Below, piece by piece: positions 1-7,000 of a stretch of 24,413 bases of DNA; position 1 is the stretch's first letter; every line of letters begins with the position of its first letter. The DNA is from CAUPWF01 sp964367905 (GTDB lineage Bacteria > Bacillota > Clostridia > Lachnospirales > Lachnospiraceae). Location: assembly GCA_964367905.1 (NCBI GenBank), contig CAYIZP010000043.1, positions 1 through 24,413 of the forward strand, written 5' to 3'. Under the pieces are notes generated by a model. It worked only from the letters and a program-made list of their open reading frames with translations. It ran no database searches and was not told where the DNA came from. The position numbers and the translations under genes are program-made.

Positions 1-188
1 AAGAGGAAGTGGAATCAGAAGAGGAAGTGGAATCAGAAGAGGAAGTGGAATCAGAAGAGGAAATCGAACAAGAAGAAATAGAGGCAGAAGACTCGGAAGA
101 AGAGGATGAGTTGATTATAGTAGAGTTGGAGGAAGATTATACAGAAGAAATGATACTGGAAATAGAAAAGGAAGAAAAGGAACAATAA
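1..188 (+). CDS. C-terminal end of a highly acidic, repeat-containing protein (partial)
   Basis: An open frame enters from the left edge (frame starting at position 3) and stops at TAA 186-188. The visible 61 residues are dominated by Glu, beginning with repeated EEVESE units and ending in a mixed segment with IIVELEEDYTEEMILEIEKEEKEQ-like composition, so the net charge is extremely negative. No catalytic motif or membrane span is visible. I do not recognise the family, because only the low-complexity tail lies in the window. The next gene has its own promoter, so this gene is probably a separate unit. No clear U-tract terminator separates it from that promoter. Codon use is purine-rich GAA/GAG, and the frame is read by its clean stop. 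Confidence 0.75.
   Translation, partial: EEVESEEEVESEEEVESEEEIEQEEIEAEDSEEEDELIIVELEEDYTEEMILEIEKEEKEQ
3..56 (+). repeat. 18-bp in-frame tandem repeat, three full copies
   Basis: Three consecutive perfect copies of GAGGAAGTGGAATCAGAA run 3-20, 21-38 and 39-56, followed by a diverged GAGGAAATC start of a fourth unit. Positions 1-2 (AA) match the end of another copy, so the array probably continues upstream of the window. The unit is six codons (EEVESE), so copy-number change would keep the frame. Confidence 0.93.
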
Positions 189-204
189 AGTGCGTTAAAA
201 GGAC

Positions 205-233
205 TTGATTTTCATATGTGCTTGTGGTATAAT
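205..233 (+). promoter_or_regulatory. Promoter for rpmG-secE-nusG-rplKA
   Basis: TTGATT at 205-210 and a perfect TATAAT at 228-233 are separated by exactly 17 bp. A TG lies one base before the -10 box (225-226), giving an extended -10. It sits 17 bp after the stop of the acidic-protein gene and about 130 bp before rpmG, leaving a roughly 120-nt leader. Confidence 0.85.
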
Positions 234-280
234 ACTCAAGCGTATTGGAAGTTAGGTCTTTTTTTTATGCCTAAAAAATA

Positions 281-297
281 GTGGTTTCGCAAACCAC
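281..297 (+). promoter_or_regulatory. Perfect leader hairpin upstream of rpmG
   Basis: GTGGTTT (281-287), loop CGC, AAACCAC (291-297) form a perfect 7-bp stem in the 5' untranslated leader. There is no U-tract after it, so it is not an intrinsic terminator. A role in leader stability or ribosomal-protein feedback is possible but not shown. Confidence 0.5.
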
Positions 298-362
298 AAA
301 CCCTTATGGAATATAGGGGAGGAACACGTAAACAAGTATAAAATAAAAGCGAGGTGGAAGTT

Positions 363-512
363 GTGCGCACAAGAATTACATTAGCATGTACAGAATGTAA
401 GCAACGTAATTACAACATGACAAAGGATAAGAAAACACATCCTGACCGCATGGAGACTAAGAAGTATTGCAGATTCTGTAAAACTCACGTATTACACAAA
501 GAAACGAAATAA
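363..512 (+). CDS. rpmG: 50S ribosomal protein L33
   Basis: 49 residues, the normal length for bacterial L33, a small zinc-ribbon protein of the large subunit. Reading from GTG 363 gives MRTRITLACTEC at the N-terminus. The two Cys pairs CTEC (residues 9-12) and CRFC (about residues 36-39) are the zinc-binding type of L33, as opposed to the Cys-less paralogue made under zinc limitation. The GTG start is supported by GAGGTGG at 351-357, 5 nt upstream; no ATG fits. It is the first gene after the 205-233 promoter and is followed 21 bp later by secE, the common Firmicute order rpmG-secE-nusG. The gene was found by direct reading because it is short. Confidence 0.95.
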   Translation: MRTRITLACTECKQRNYNMTKDKKTHPDRMETKKYCRFCKTHVLHKETK

Positions 513-533
513 TCGTTGAAAGGAAGTAGTGTT

Positions 534-734
534 ATGGGCGATGTTAAAAAAGAAAAAACTCAGACAAGCTGGTTTAAAGGCATTAAAACTGAGTTTAAAA
601 AAATCATTTGGCCAAACAAAAAAACACTTGCAAAAGAGACAACAGCAGTTGTCGTTATTGGAGTTATCTTAGCAGTTTTGATTTCAGTTGTGGATCTGGC
701 TGTTAAATTTGGTATTGAGCTTCTGGTAAAATAA
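534..734 (+). CDS. secE: Preprotein translocase subunit SecE
   Basis: 66 residues, the short single-span form of SecE usual in Gram-positives. SecE clamps the SecY channel of the SecYEG translocon in the cytoplasmic membrane. The N-terminal part is basic and amphipathic, with the family motif FKKIIWPNKKTLAKET at about residues 20-35. One hydrophobic span of about 22 residues follows (TTAVVVIGVILAVLISVVDLAV region). The ATG at 534 is chosen because AAAGGAAG at 519-526 is correctly spaced before it. A longer in-frame reading from TTG 516 would place the ribosome site inside the gene. It lies between rpmG and nusG as in most bacteria. Confidence 0.95.
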   Translation: MGDVKKEKTQTSWFKGIKTEFKKIIWPNKKTLAKETTAVVVIGVILAVLISVVDLAVKFGIELLVK

Positions 735-762
735 CGATTATTGGATTTTGAAAGGTGATTGT

Positions 763-1281
763 ATGGCAGAGTTGAAATGGTACGTTGTTCATACTTATTC
801 AGGGTATGAGAACAAAGTAAAGGCCAACATTGATAAGACGATTGAAAACAGACACTTAGAAGAGCAAATCTTAGAAGTGAGAGTTCCAATGCAAGATGTT
901 GTAGAAGTGAAGAATGGTGAGAAGAAAGTCACTCAGAAGAAATTGTTCCCAGGGTATGTATTGCTGCACATGATCATGAATGATGATACATGGTATGTAG
1001 TGAGAAATACAAGAGGGGTAACAGGGTTTGTAGGACCTGGATCAAAACCAGTTCCACTTACAGAGCAAGAGATGTCATCACTAGGAATCACTGAGACAAA
1101 CATAATTTCGGATTATGTAGTTGGAGATTATGTTACTGCCCTAAGCGGTGCTTGGGAAGGTACAACTGGCATGGTTCAATCAGTGAACGAGGCTAAGAGA
1201 GTGTTAACAATCAATGTTGACTTATTCGGTCGCGAAACGCCGGTAGATTTAAGTTTCGAAGATGTAAAGAAAATGGATTAA
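763..1281 (+). CDS. nusG: Transcription termination/antitermination factor NusG
   Basis: 172 residues, normal for NusG, which binds the RNA polymerase clamp through its NGN domain and couples to Rho or the ribosome through its KOW domain. The NGN domain opens with KWYVVHTYSGYENKVK and includes LFPGYVLL at about residues 60-70 and VRNTRGVTGFVG at about 80-95. The KOW domain is at about 120-172, with GDYVTALSGAWEG and the conserved ending LFGRETPVDLSFEDVKK. ATG 763 follows AAAGGTGA (751-758). An upstream in-frame TTG at 748 has no suitable ribosome site. It is 28 bp after secE and 64 bp before rplK, the gap holding the first L1-type RNA motif. Confidence 0.97.
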   Translation: MAELKWYVVHTYSGYENKVKANIDKTIENRHLEEQILEVRVPMQDVVEVKNGEKKVTQKKLFPGYVLLHMIMNDDTWYVVRNTRGVTGFVGPGSKPVPLTEQEMSSLGITETNIISDYVVGDYVTALSGAWEGTTGMVQSVNEAKRVLTINVDLFGRETPVDLSFEDVKKMD

Positions 1282-1301
1282 TATCCAAAATTCACACGAA
1301 A

Positions 1302-1337
1302 GTGGGAGGGAAAAACCCGCGAATACCACAAGGAGGT
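1302..1337 (+). promoter_or_regulatory. L1-binding RNA mimic (copy 1) abutting the rplK ribosome binding site
   Basis: GTGGGAGGG (1302-1310), AAAAA, then CCCGCGAATACCAC (1316-1329) folds as an outer GTGG/CCAC stem, an asymmetric loop (GA opposite GCGAATA) and an inner GGG/CCC stem. From memory of 23S rRNA, the L1-stalk strands GUGGGAGG and GAAAUACCAC have almost the same sequence, so this is a molecular mimic. AAGGAGGT (1330-1337) starts the base after the stem. Bound L1 would therefore hinder initiation at rplK ATG 1346. Feedback by L1 on rplKA is known in E. coli; its action here is inferred. Confidence 0.75.
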
Positions 1338-1345
1338 AAATAGAA

Positions 1346-1771
1346 ATGGCAAAAAAAGTAACAGGTTATATCAAATTGCAAATTCCTGCTGGAAAGGCAA
1401 CACCAGCACCACCTGTTGGACCTGCATTAGGACAACACGGTGTAAACATCGTAGAATTCACAAAACAATTTAACGCAAAAACTGCAGATCAAGGAGATTT
1501 GATCATACCAGTTGTTATCACAGTTTACAATGACAGAAGCTTTAGCTTCATAACAAAAACACCACCTGCAGCAGTTTTGATCAAGAAAGCATGTAATATT
1601 AAATCAGGTTCAGGTGTGCCACAAAAAGATAAAGTGGCAACTATCACAAAAGAACAAGTGAGACAAATCGCAGAGACAAAAATGCCAGACTTAAATGCAG
1701 CTTCTATCGAGACAGCTATGAGCATGATTGCTGGAACATGTCGTTCTATGGGTGTAGTAGTAGCAGATTAA
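1346..1771 (+). CDS. rplK: 50S ribosomal protein L11
   Basis: 141 residues, the standard length. L11 binds the GTPase-associated centre of 23S rRNA at the base of the L7/L12 stalk and takes part in factor binding and stringent-response sensing. The N-terminal domain has the conserved PPVGPALGQHGVNIVEFTKQFN stretch at about residues 22-43, rich in the Pro residues contacted by thiopeptide antibiotics. The C-terminal rRNA-binding domain starts at about residue 70 and ends in AGTCRSMGV. ATG 1346 is preceded by AAGGAGGT. It is cotranscribed with rplA 57 bp downstream and flanked on both sides by L1-type RNA motifs. Confidence 0.98.
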   Translation: MAKKVTGYIKLQIPAGKATPAPPVGPALGQHGVNIVEFTKQFNAKTADQGDLIIPVVITVYNDRSFSFITKTPPAAVLIKKACNIKSGSGVPQKDKVATITKEQVRQIAETKMPDLNAASIETAMSMIAGTCRSMGVVVAD

Positions 1772-1787
1772 TTGTAAACAGAGAGAT

Positions 1788-1822
1788 GTGGGAGGGAAAT
1801 CCCGTAATTACCACTAGGAGGT
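1788..1822 (+). promoter_or_regulatory. L1-binding RNA mimic (copy 2) abutting the rplA ribosome binding site
   Basis: GTGGGAGGG (1788-1796), AAAT, then CCCGTAATTACCAC (1801-1814) repeats the copy-1 design: GTGG/CCAC outer stem, GA opposite a seven-base bulge, and a GGG/CCC inner stem. AGGAGGT (1816-1822) follows after one base. Both strands of the L1 recognition element are kept while the loop differs, which suggests selection on structure. It would let L1 repress its own gene directly as well as rplK. Confidence 0.72.
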
Positions 1823-1828
1823 TTTGAG

Positions 1829-2518
1829 ATGAAAAGAGGAAAAAAATATTTAGAGGCTGCAAAGTTAGTAGACAGAGCAGCGTTATATGATTTAAACGAT
1901 GCAGTAGCATTGGTGAAAAAAACAGCAGTAGCTAAGTTTGATGAAACAGTGGAACTTCACATCAGAACAGGATGTGATGGACGTCACGCGGATCAACAAA
2001 TCCGTGGAGCGGTTGTACTTCCACACGGAACAGGGAAAAAAGTTCGTATCCTTGTATTTGCAAAAGATGCAAAAGCAGCAGAAGCTGAAGCAGCTGGCGC
2101 AGATTTCGTAGGCGGAGAAGAATTGATTCCAAAGATTCAAAACGAAGGATGGTTTGAATTTGATGTAGTGGTTGCAACACCAGACATGATGGGTGTAGTA
2201 GGACGTTTGGGACGTGTACTTGGACCAAAAGGTTTAATGCCGAATCCAAAAGCAGGAACAGTTACTATGGATGTAACAAAAGCGATTTCTGATATCAAAG
2301 CTGGTAAGATTGAATACAGATTGGACAAAACAAACATTATTCACGTACCACTTGGAAAGCTTTCATTTACAGAAGAACAATTAGCGGACAACTTCCAAGC
2401 GCTTATTGACGCAGTTAATAAAGCAAAGCCATCGGCTTTGAAAGGACAATACTTAAAGAGCGTAACATTGACATCTACAATGGGACCTGGAGTTAAGTTA
2501 AATCCTGCAAAACTATAA
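1829..2518 (+). CDS. rplA: 50S ribosomal protein L1
   Basis: 229 residues, normal for L1, which builds the mobile stalk that helps expel deacylated tRNA from the E site and, in many bacteria, represses its own mRNA. Conserved blocks are ADQQIRGAVVLPHGTGKKVRILVFAK (about residues 55-80), the domain II segment GGEELIPKIQNEGWFEFDVVVATPDMM and the signature GRVLGPKGLMPNPKAGTV (about 130-148). The C-terminus closes with KGQYLKSVTLTSTMGPGVKLN. ATG 1829 lies 6 nt after AGGAGGT. It is the last gene before a perfect hairpin and a new promoter, so L11 and L1 form one translational unit upstream of the L10 unit. Confidence 0.98.
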   Translation: MKRGKKYLEAAKLVDRAALYDLNDAVALVKKTAVAKFDETVELHIRTGCDGRHADQQIRGAVVLPHGTGKKVRILVFAKDAKAAEAEAAGADFVGGEELIPKIQNEGWFEFDVVVATPDMMGVVGRLGRVLGPKGLMPNPKAGTVTMDVTKAISDIKAGKIEYRLDKTNIIHVPLGKLSFTEEQLADNFQALIDAVNKAKPSALKGQYLKSVTLTSTMGPGVKLNPAKL

Positions 2519-2535
2519 TCAAGAGATTATAATAA

Positions 2536-2563
2536 GGTATCGCATGCAGAAGCATGCGATACC
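2536..2563 (+). promoter_or_regulatory. Perfect 12-bp stem-loop after rplA, without a U-tract
   Basis: GGTATCGCATGC (2536-2547), loop AGAA, GCATGCGATACC (2552-2563) is an exact 12-bp inverted repeat 17 bp after the rplA stop. TAAATAC follows rather than a T-run, so it is a poor intrinsic terminator. It could be an RNase-resistant 3' end, a processing site between the L1 and L10 units, or a terminator assisted by NusA. Confidence 0.7.
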
Positions 2564-2581
2564 TAAATACAAAAATAAGTG

Positions 2582-2610
2582 TTGACATATGCAACTGTGT
2601 GTGATACACT
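2582..2610 (+). promoter_or_regulatory. Promoter of the L10 (rplJL-rpoBC) unit
   Basis: A perfect TTGACA at 2582-2587 is 17 bp from TACACT at 2605-2610. TG at 2602-2603 gives an extended -10. The predicted start near 2617 places the complete L10 leader at the very 5' end of the transcript, as expected for this family of leaders. Confidence 0.85.
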
Positions 2611-2620
2611 ATCATAGTTA

Positions 2621-2741
2621 TGACTGCCGTAGACAGTAGGTGCCGAAAGGCGTAAACGAATGTGCCTACCGAGGAGATTAAGATTCATATATCTATATGA
2701 AGTGATATCTTTGTGTCTCGGTGAGATACGAAGATTTTTTT
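2621..2741 (+). ncRNA. Ribosomal protein L10 leader (L10(L12)4 autoregulatory element)
   Basis: The segment CTGCCGTAGACAGTAGGTG at 2623-2641 and GTGCCTACCGAGGAGATTAAG at 2662-2682 carry the hallmark sequence of the L10 leader known upstream of rplJ in Firmicutes: TAGGTG pairs with GTGCCTA through a kink-turn-containing stem. Two exclusive downstream folds are visible. CCGAG (2669-2673) and AAGAT (2680-2684) can pair with CTCGG (2717-2721) and ATCTT (2707-2711), enclosing a TTCATATA/TATATGAA hairpin. Alternatively 2707-2735 forms the terminator. In the known mechanism, free L10(L12)4 favours termination. Confidence 0.9.
2707..2741 (+). terminator. Attenuator terminator inside the L10 leader
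   Basis: ATCTTTGTGTCTC (2707-2719), loop GGT and GAGATACGAAGAT (2723-2735) form a 13-bp stem with two G-U pairs, followed by seven Ts (2735-2741). It lies 63 bp before rplJ and shares bases with the alternative antiterminator stem, so it is regulated rather than constitutive. Confidence 0.88.
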
Positions 2742-2804
2742 GATTTATAAGTATTTAGATCAAGATAAATCGGCAGTGAAAAATCTATAAGGAGGTAGAA
2801 ATTC

Positions 2805-3395
2805 ATGGCTAAAGTTGAATTAAAACAACCGATTGTAGCAGCGATTGCAGAAGATGTGAAAGATGCACAATCAGTAGTATTAGTAGACTACCGTGGTTTG
2901 ACAGTTGAAGAAGATACACAACTTCGTAGACAACTGAGAGAAGCTGGTGTAGTATACAAAGTTTACAAAAACACTCTTATGAAGAGAGCGTTTGAAGGAA
3001 CAGATCTTGCAGGACTTGAATCTTACTTAGAAGGACCAAGTGCAATTGCAATTTCAAAAGATGATGCAACAGCACCAGCTAGAATCATTTGCAAATTTGC
3101 AAAAGAGGCAGAAGCTCTAGAAGTAAAAGCAGGAGTGGTTGATGGTGTAGTATACGATGCAAAGCAAGTTGATGCATTGTCAAAGATTCCATCAAGAGAA
3201 GAATTACTTTCAAAATTCCTTGGAAGCATTCAGTCTCCAATTACAAACTTTGCACGTGTGCTTAATCAAATTGCAGAGCAAGGCGGAGCACCTGAGCAAG
3301 AAGCAACTGCAGTGGCAGAAGAAGCACCTGTAGAAGTAGCAGAGGCAGTAGCAACAGAAGAAGTGGCTGCAGAAACAACTGCAACAGAAGAATAA
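2805..3395 (+). CDS. rplJ: 50S ribosomal protein L10
   Basis: 196 residues. L10 anchors L7/L12 dimers to the ribosome and, as the L10(L12)4 complex, binds its own mRNA leader. The N-terminal rRNA-binding domain includes VVLVDYRGLTVEEDTQLRRQLREAGVVYKVYKNTLMKRA at about residues 25-63. The helix that carries L7/L12 dimers is at about 135-160. Residues 163-196 form an extra Ala/Glu/Val-rich acidic tail, absent from the typical 165-175-residue L10. ATG 2805 follows AAGGAGGT at 2789-2796. It is preceded by the L10 leader and followed 39 bp later by rplL. The tail is probably flexible; its function is unknown to me. Confidence 0.97.
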   Translation: MAKVELKQPIVAAIAEDVKDAQSVVLVDYRGLTVEEDTQLRRQLREAGVVYKVYKNTLMKRAFEGTDLAGLESYLEGPSAIAISKDDATAPARIICKFAKEAEALEVKAGVVDGVVYDAKQVDALSKIPSREELLSKFLGSIQSPITNFARVLNQIAEQGGAPEQEATAVAEEAPVEVAEAVATEEVAAETTATEE

Positions 3396-3434
3396 AAAAA
3401 TAAAAATAATAAATTATCTATGGAGGTAAATGAA

Positions 3435-3809
3435 ATGGCAAAATTAACAACAGCTGAAATGATCGAAGCGATCAAAGAATTATCAGTATTAGAATTAAAC
3501 GAATTAGTTAAAGCATGTGAAGAAGAGTTTGGTGTATCTGCAGCAGCAGGTGTAGTAGTAGCAGCAGGTGGTGCTGGAGAAGCAGCAGCAGAAGAGAAAG
3601 ATGAGTTCGACGTAGAATTAGTTTCTGCTGGAGCATCTAAAGTTAAAGTAATCAAAGTTGTTCGTGAAATCACAGGACTTGGATTAAAAGAAGCGAAAGA
3701 AGTAGTTGATGGAGCACCTAAAGTAATCAAAGAAGGTGTTACAAAAGCAGAAGCAGAAGAAATCAAAGCTAAATTAGAAGCTGAAGGCGCTGAAGTAGCA
3801 ATGAAATAA
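3435..3809 (+). CDS. rplL: 50S ribosomal protein L7/L12
   Basis: 124 residues. L7/L12 is the multicopy stalk protein that recruits and activates translational GTPases such as the EF-Tu and EF-G encoded further down this window. The N-terminal dimerisation helices start LTTAEMIEAIKELSVLELNELVK. A flexible Ala/Gly-rich hinge is at about residues 36-52. The globular C-terminal domain carries the factor-binding helix with IKVVREITGLGLKEAKEVVDGAPK at about 70-95. ATG 3435 is preferred because TGGAGGT (3421-3427) lies just upstream. An in-frame ATG at 3420 overlaps that ribosome site and adds five non-conserved residues. Codon choice is highly biased. Confidence 0.98.
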   Translation: MAKLTTAEMIEAIKELSVLELNELVKACEEEFGVSAAAGVVVAAGGAGEAAAEEKDEFDVELVSAGASKVKVIKVVREITGLGLKEAKEVVDGAPKVIKEGVTKAEAEEIKAKLEAEGAEVAMK

Positions 3810-3813
3810 ATCG

Positions 3814-3875
3814 TTCAACGATATAGGGGCGGGGGAATGAATGCGATAGCATGAACTCTCCCGTTCTTGGTTGAG
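3814..3875 (+). promoter_or_regulatory. GC-rich nested hairpin in the rplL-rpoB gap, resembling the rpoC terminator
   Basis: TTCAAC (3814-3819)/GTTGAG (3870-3875) closes an inner GGGCGGGGGA (3827-3836)/TCTCCCGTTC (3857-3866) stem with several G-U pairs and a tip ATGC-GATA-GCAT (3841-3852). No U-tract follows. The layout and sequence match the element after rpoC (11631-11696): the GGGG-CGGGGGA block, the ATGC...GCAT tip and the closing CAA/TTG stem. It may be a processing site that sets the L7/L12 to RpoB ratio, or a decayed copy of the same element. Confidence 0.55.
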
Positions 3876-3906
3876 AAGAATAGTTGCAAAAAATATAAAA
3901 TAATGA

Positions 3907-3935
3907 TTGACAACACAGAAACTTTGTGTTACAGT
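3907..3935 (+). promoter_or_regulatory. Internal promoter for rpoBC, embedded in a hairpin arm
   Basis: A perfect TTGACA (3907-3912), 17-bp spacer, then TACAGT (3930-3935) with an extended TG at 3927-3928. Its -10 region and spacer end lie inside the 5' arm (3919-3936) of the 18-bp inverted repeat. RNA started near 3942 therefore lacks that arm and cannot form the terminator-like stem. Confidence 0.75.
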
Positions 3936-3998
3936 TAAAAATGCACTATTGTGGAAAATTATGCCACGATACATGCAAACTGTAACACAAAGTTTTTT
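3919..3998 (+). terminator. 18-bp terminator-like hairpin upstream of rpoB
   Basis: AAACTTTGTGTTACAGTT (3919-3936) is an exact inverted repeat of AACTGTAACACAAAGTTT (3978-3995), and the stem runs into six Ts (3993-3998). Within the loop, TGCA (3942-3945)/TGCA (3974-3977) and ATTGTGG (3948-3954)/CCACGAT (3964-3970) extend it into one long nested hairpin. It should reduce readthrough from rplL into rpoB. The rpoB ribosome site AAGGAG (4005-4010) lies just after it. Confidence 0.75.
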
Positions 3999-4020
3999 AT
4001 ATATAAGGAGAGAAACGCCA

Positions 4021-7000
4021 ATGGAGAAAAACAGAATTCGTCCTATCACAACCGGAAAAAGTTCTCGAATGAGTTATTCCAGACAAAAAGAAGTTTTGGA
4101 AATGCCTAACTTAATCGAAGTTCAAAAAGATTCCTATCAATGGTTTCTGAAAGAGGGGTTAAGAGAAGTTTTTAAAGATATCTCACCAATCACCACCGGA
4201 ACCGGACCTCTTAGTCTTGAATTTGTAGATTTTACATTATGTGAAAATGATGTGAAATACTCAATCGAAGAATGCAAAGAGCGTGATGCAACATATGCAG
4301 CACCGCTAAAAGCAAAGGTAAGACTGCATAATAAAGAGAATGATGAAATTAGTGAACATGAAATCTTCATGGGTGATTTGCCAATCATGACGAAAACAGG
4401 TACTTTTGTAATCAACGGTGCCGAGCGTGTTATCGTTAGTCAATTGGTTCGTTCTCCTGGAATATATTATGCGACCGCACACGATAAAATAGGAAAAAGA
4501 TTATTTTCTTCTACAGTAATTCCGAATCGTGGAGCTTGGTTGGAATATGAAACAGACTCGAATGATGTATATTATGTTCGTGTAGATAGAACTAGAAAAG
4601 TTCCTATTACTGTATTGATTCGTGCACTAGGTGTTGGAACAAATGCAGAAATCTTGGATTTGTTTGGCGAAGAGCCTAAGATTGTAGCCAGTCTTGGTAA
4701 GGATGTTTCTGAAAGTTACCAGTCAGGTCTATTAGAGTTATACAAAAAAATACGACCAGGAGAGCCTTTGGCAGTTGATTCGGCTGAAAGTTTGATTGTA
4801 GGTATGTTTTTCGATGCAAGACGTTATGATCTTGCGAAGGTTGGTCGTTATAAGTTTAACAAAAAATTGGCGTTGAAATTTAGAATAGCAGGACAAGTGC
4901 TAGCTGAGACTGTTGCAAACCCTATGACAGGGGAAGTAGTTGCAGAAAAGGGAACAAACATAAGCATAGAACTTGCAGATGCAATTCAAAATGCAGGAAT
5001 TCCTTATGTGTTAGTTGAAAATCCAAATCCAGAAGAAGACCGTAATATCAAGGTTCTTTCTAATATGATGGTGGATTTAGAAACTGTAACAGGACTTACT
5101 TCAGAAGAAACAGGTATTACAGAACTAGTATTCTACCCTGTACTTAAAAATATACTAGAAGAAACATCGGGAGATGTTGAAGAACTAAAAGTAGAAATCA
5201 AAAAGCATGTGAATGAGTTGGTTCCAAAACACATCACAAAGGAAGATATTTTAGCTTCGATCAACTACAATATTCATTTGGAATATGGAGTTGGACATGA
5301 TGATGACATCGACCATTTGGGAAATAGACGTATCCGTGCAGTGGGTGAGTTGTTGCAAAACCAATATCGAATCGGCCTTTCAAGATTAGAGAGAGTGGTT
5401 CGTGAAAGAATGGTAACACAAGATTTAGAAGGAATTACACCACAAACATTGGTGAATATCAAACCAGTTACAGCTGCAGTGAAAGAATTCTTCGGATCTT
5501 CTCAGTTGTCACAGTTTATGGATCAAAACAACCCATTGGGTGAGTTGACACACAAGCGTCGTCTGTCAGCACTTGGACCTGGTGGTCTTTCGAGAGATCG
5601 TGCTGGATTTGAGGTTCGTGACGTTCACTATTCTCACTATGGAAGAATGTGTCCGATCGAAACACCAGAGGGACCAAACATCGGATTGATTAACTCGCTA
5701 GCGACATATGCTAGAATTAACGAATATGGTTTTATTGAGGCGCCTTATAGAAAAATTGATAAGGAAGACCCTAAGAATCCACGTGTAACAGAGGAAGTAG
5801 TATATATGACTGCCGACGAAGAAGACAATTATCATGTTGCACAAGCGAACGAGGCACTAGATGAACAAGGATATTTTGTTCACAAAAATGTTTCGGGACG
5901 TTATAGAGAAGAAACACAAGAATATGAAAAAACAGCATTTGATTACATGGATGTATCACCGAAGATGGTATTTTCGGTAGCGACAGCATTGATTCCTTTC
6001 CTTGAGAACGATGATGCGAACCGTGCCCTCATGGGATCGAACATGCAACGTCAAGCAGTACCGCTATTGACAACAGAAACTCCAGTTGTCGGAACAGGTA
6101 TGGAGCACAAAGCTGCAGTCGATTCAGGTGTTTGTGTGGTTGCAGAAGAGGCTGGAGTTGTTGAACGTGCTACATCGAAAGAAATTGTAGTAAAACAAGA
6201 TGATGGCGTGAAAAAATGCTACAAGTTAACCAAGTTCTTGCGAAGCAATCAAAGTAACTGCTACAATCAAAAACCAATCGTAGATAAAGGTGAGAGAGTA
6301 GAGAAAGGGATGGTGATTGCGGACGGTCCTTCTACTGAAAACGGAGAAATGGCACTTGGTAAGAACCCTCTGATTGGATTCATGACATGGGAAGGTTATA
6401 ATTACGAGGATGCAGTTTTGCTCAGCGAGAGATTGGTACAAGATGATGTATATACTTCAGTACACATTGAAGAATATGAGATAGAGGCAAGAGATACGAA
6501 GTTAGGACCAGAGGAGATCACAAGAGATATTCCTGGTGTTGGGGATGATGCATTAAAAGACCTTGATGAAAGAGGAATTATTCGAATCGGTGCAGAAGTA
6601 AGAGCTGGTGATATTCTAGTTGGTAAAGTTACACCAAAAGGTGAAACAGAATTGACAGCGGAAGAGAGACTTTTGCGTGCGATTTTCGGTGAGAAAGCAC
6701 GAGAAGTTAGAGATACATCACTCAAAGTACCACATGGTGAATATGGTATCGTAGTAGATGCGAAGATATTCTCTAGAGACAATGGAAGTGAATTATCACC
6801 AGGGGTAAATCAATCTGTTTGTATCTACATTGCACAGAAGCGTAAGATTTCAGTTGGAGATAAGATGGCTGGTCGTCACGGTAATAAAGGGGTTGTATCC
6901 CGCGTATTGCCAGTAGAGGATATGCCATTCCTACCAAATGGTCGTCCTCTAGATATCGTGTTGAACCCGCTAGGGGTGCCATCGCGTATGAATATCGGGC

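Noticed and set aside
268..282. Four-codon leader peptide (ATG CCT AAA AAA TAG) before the rpmG hairpin
   Set aside because: No good ribosome site and no clear alternative RNA fold linked to it, so chance is likely.
3266..3766. 166-residue open frame antisense to rplJ-rplL
   Set aside because: A shadow of Ala/Glu-rich codons in L10 and L7/L12, with low-complexity Ser/Ala/Thr composition.
3907..4020. Possible 38-residue N-terminal extension of RpoB
   Set aside because: The frame is open, but it spans the promoter and the 18-bp hairpin. AAGGAG is placed for ATG 4021, where RpoB homology begins.
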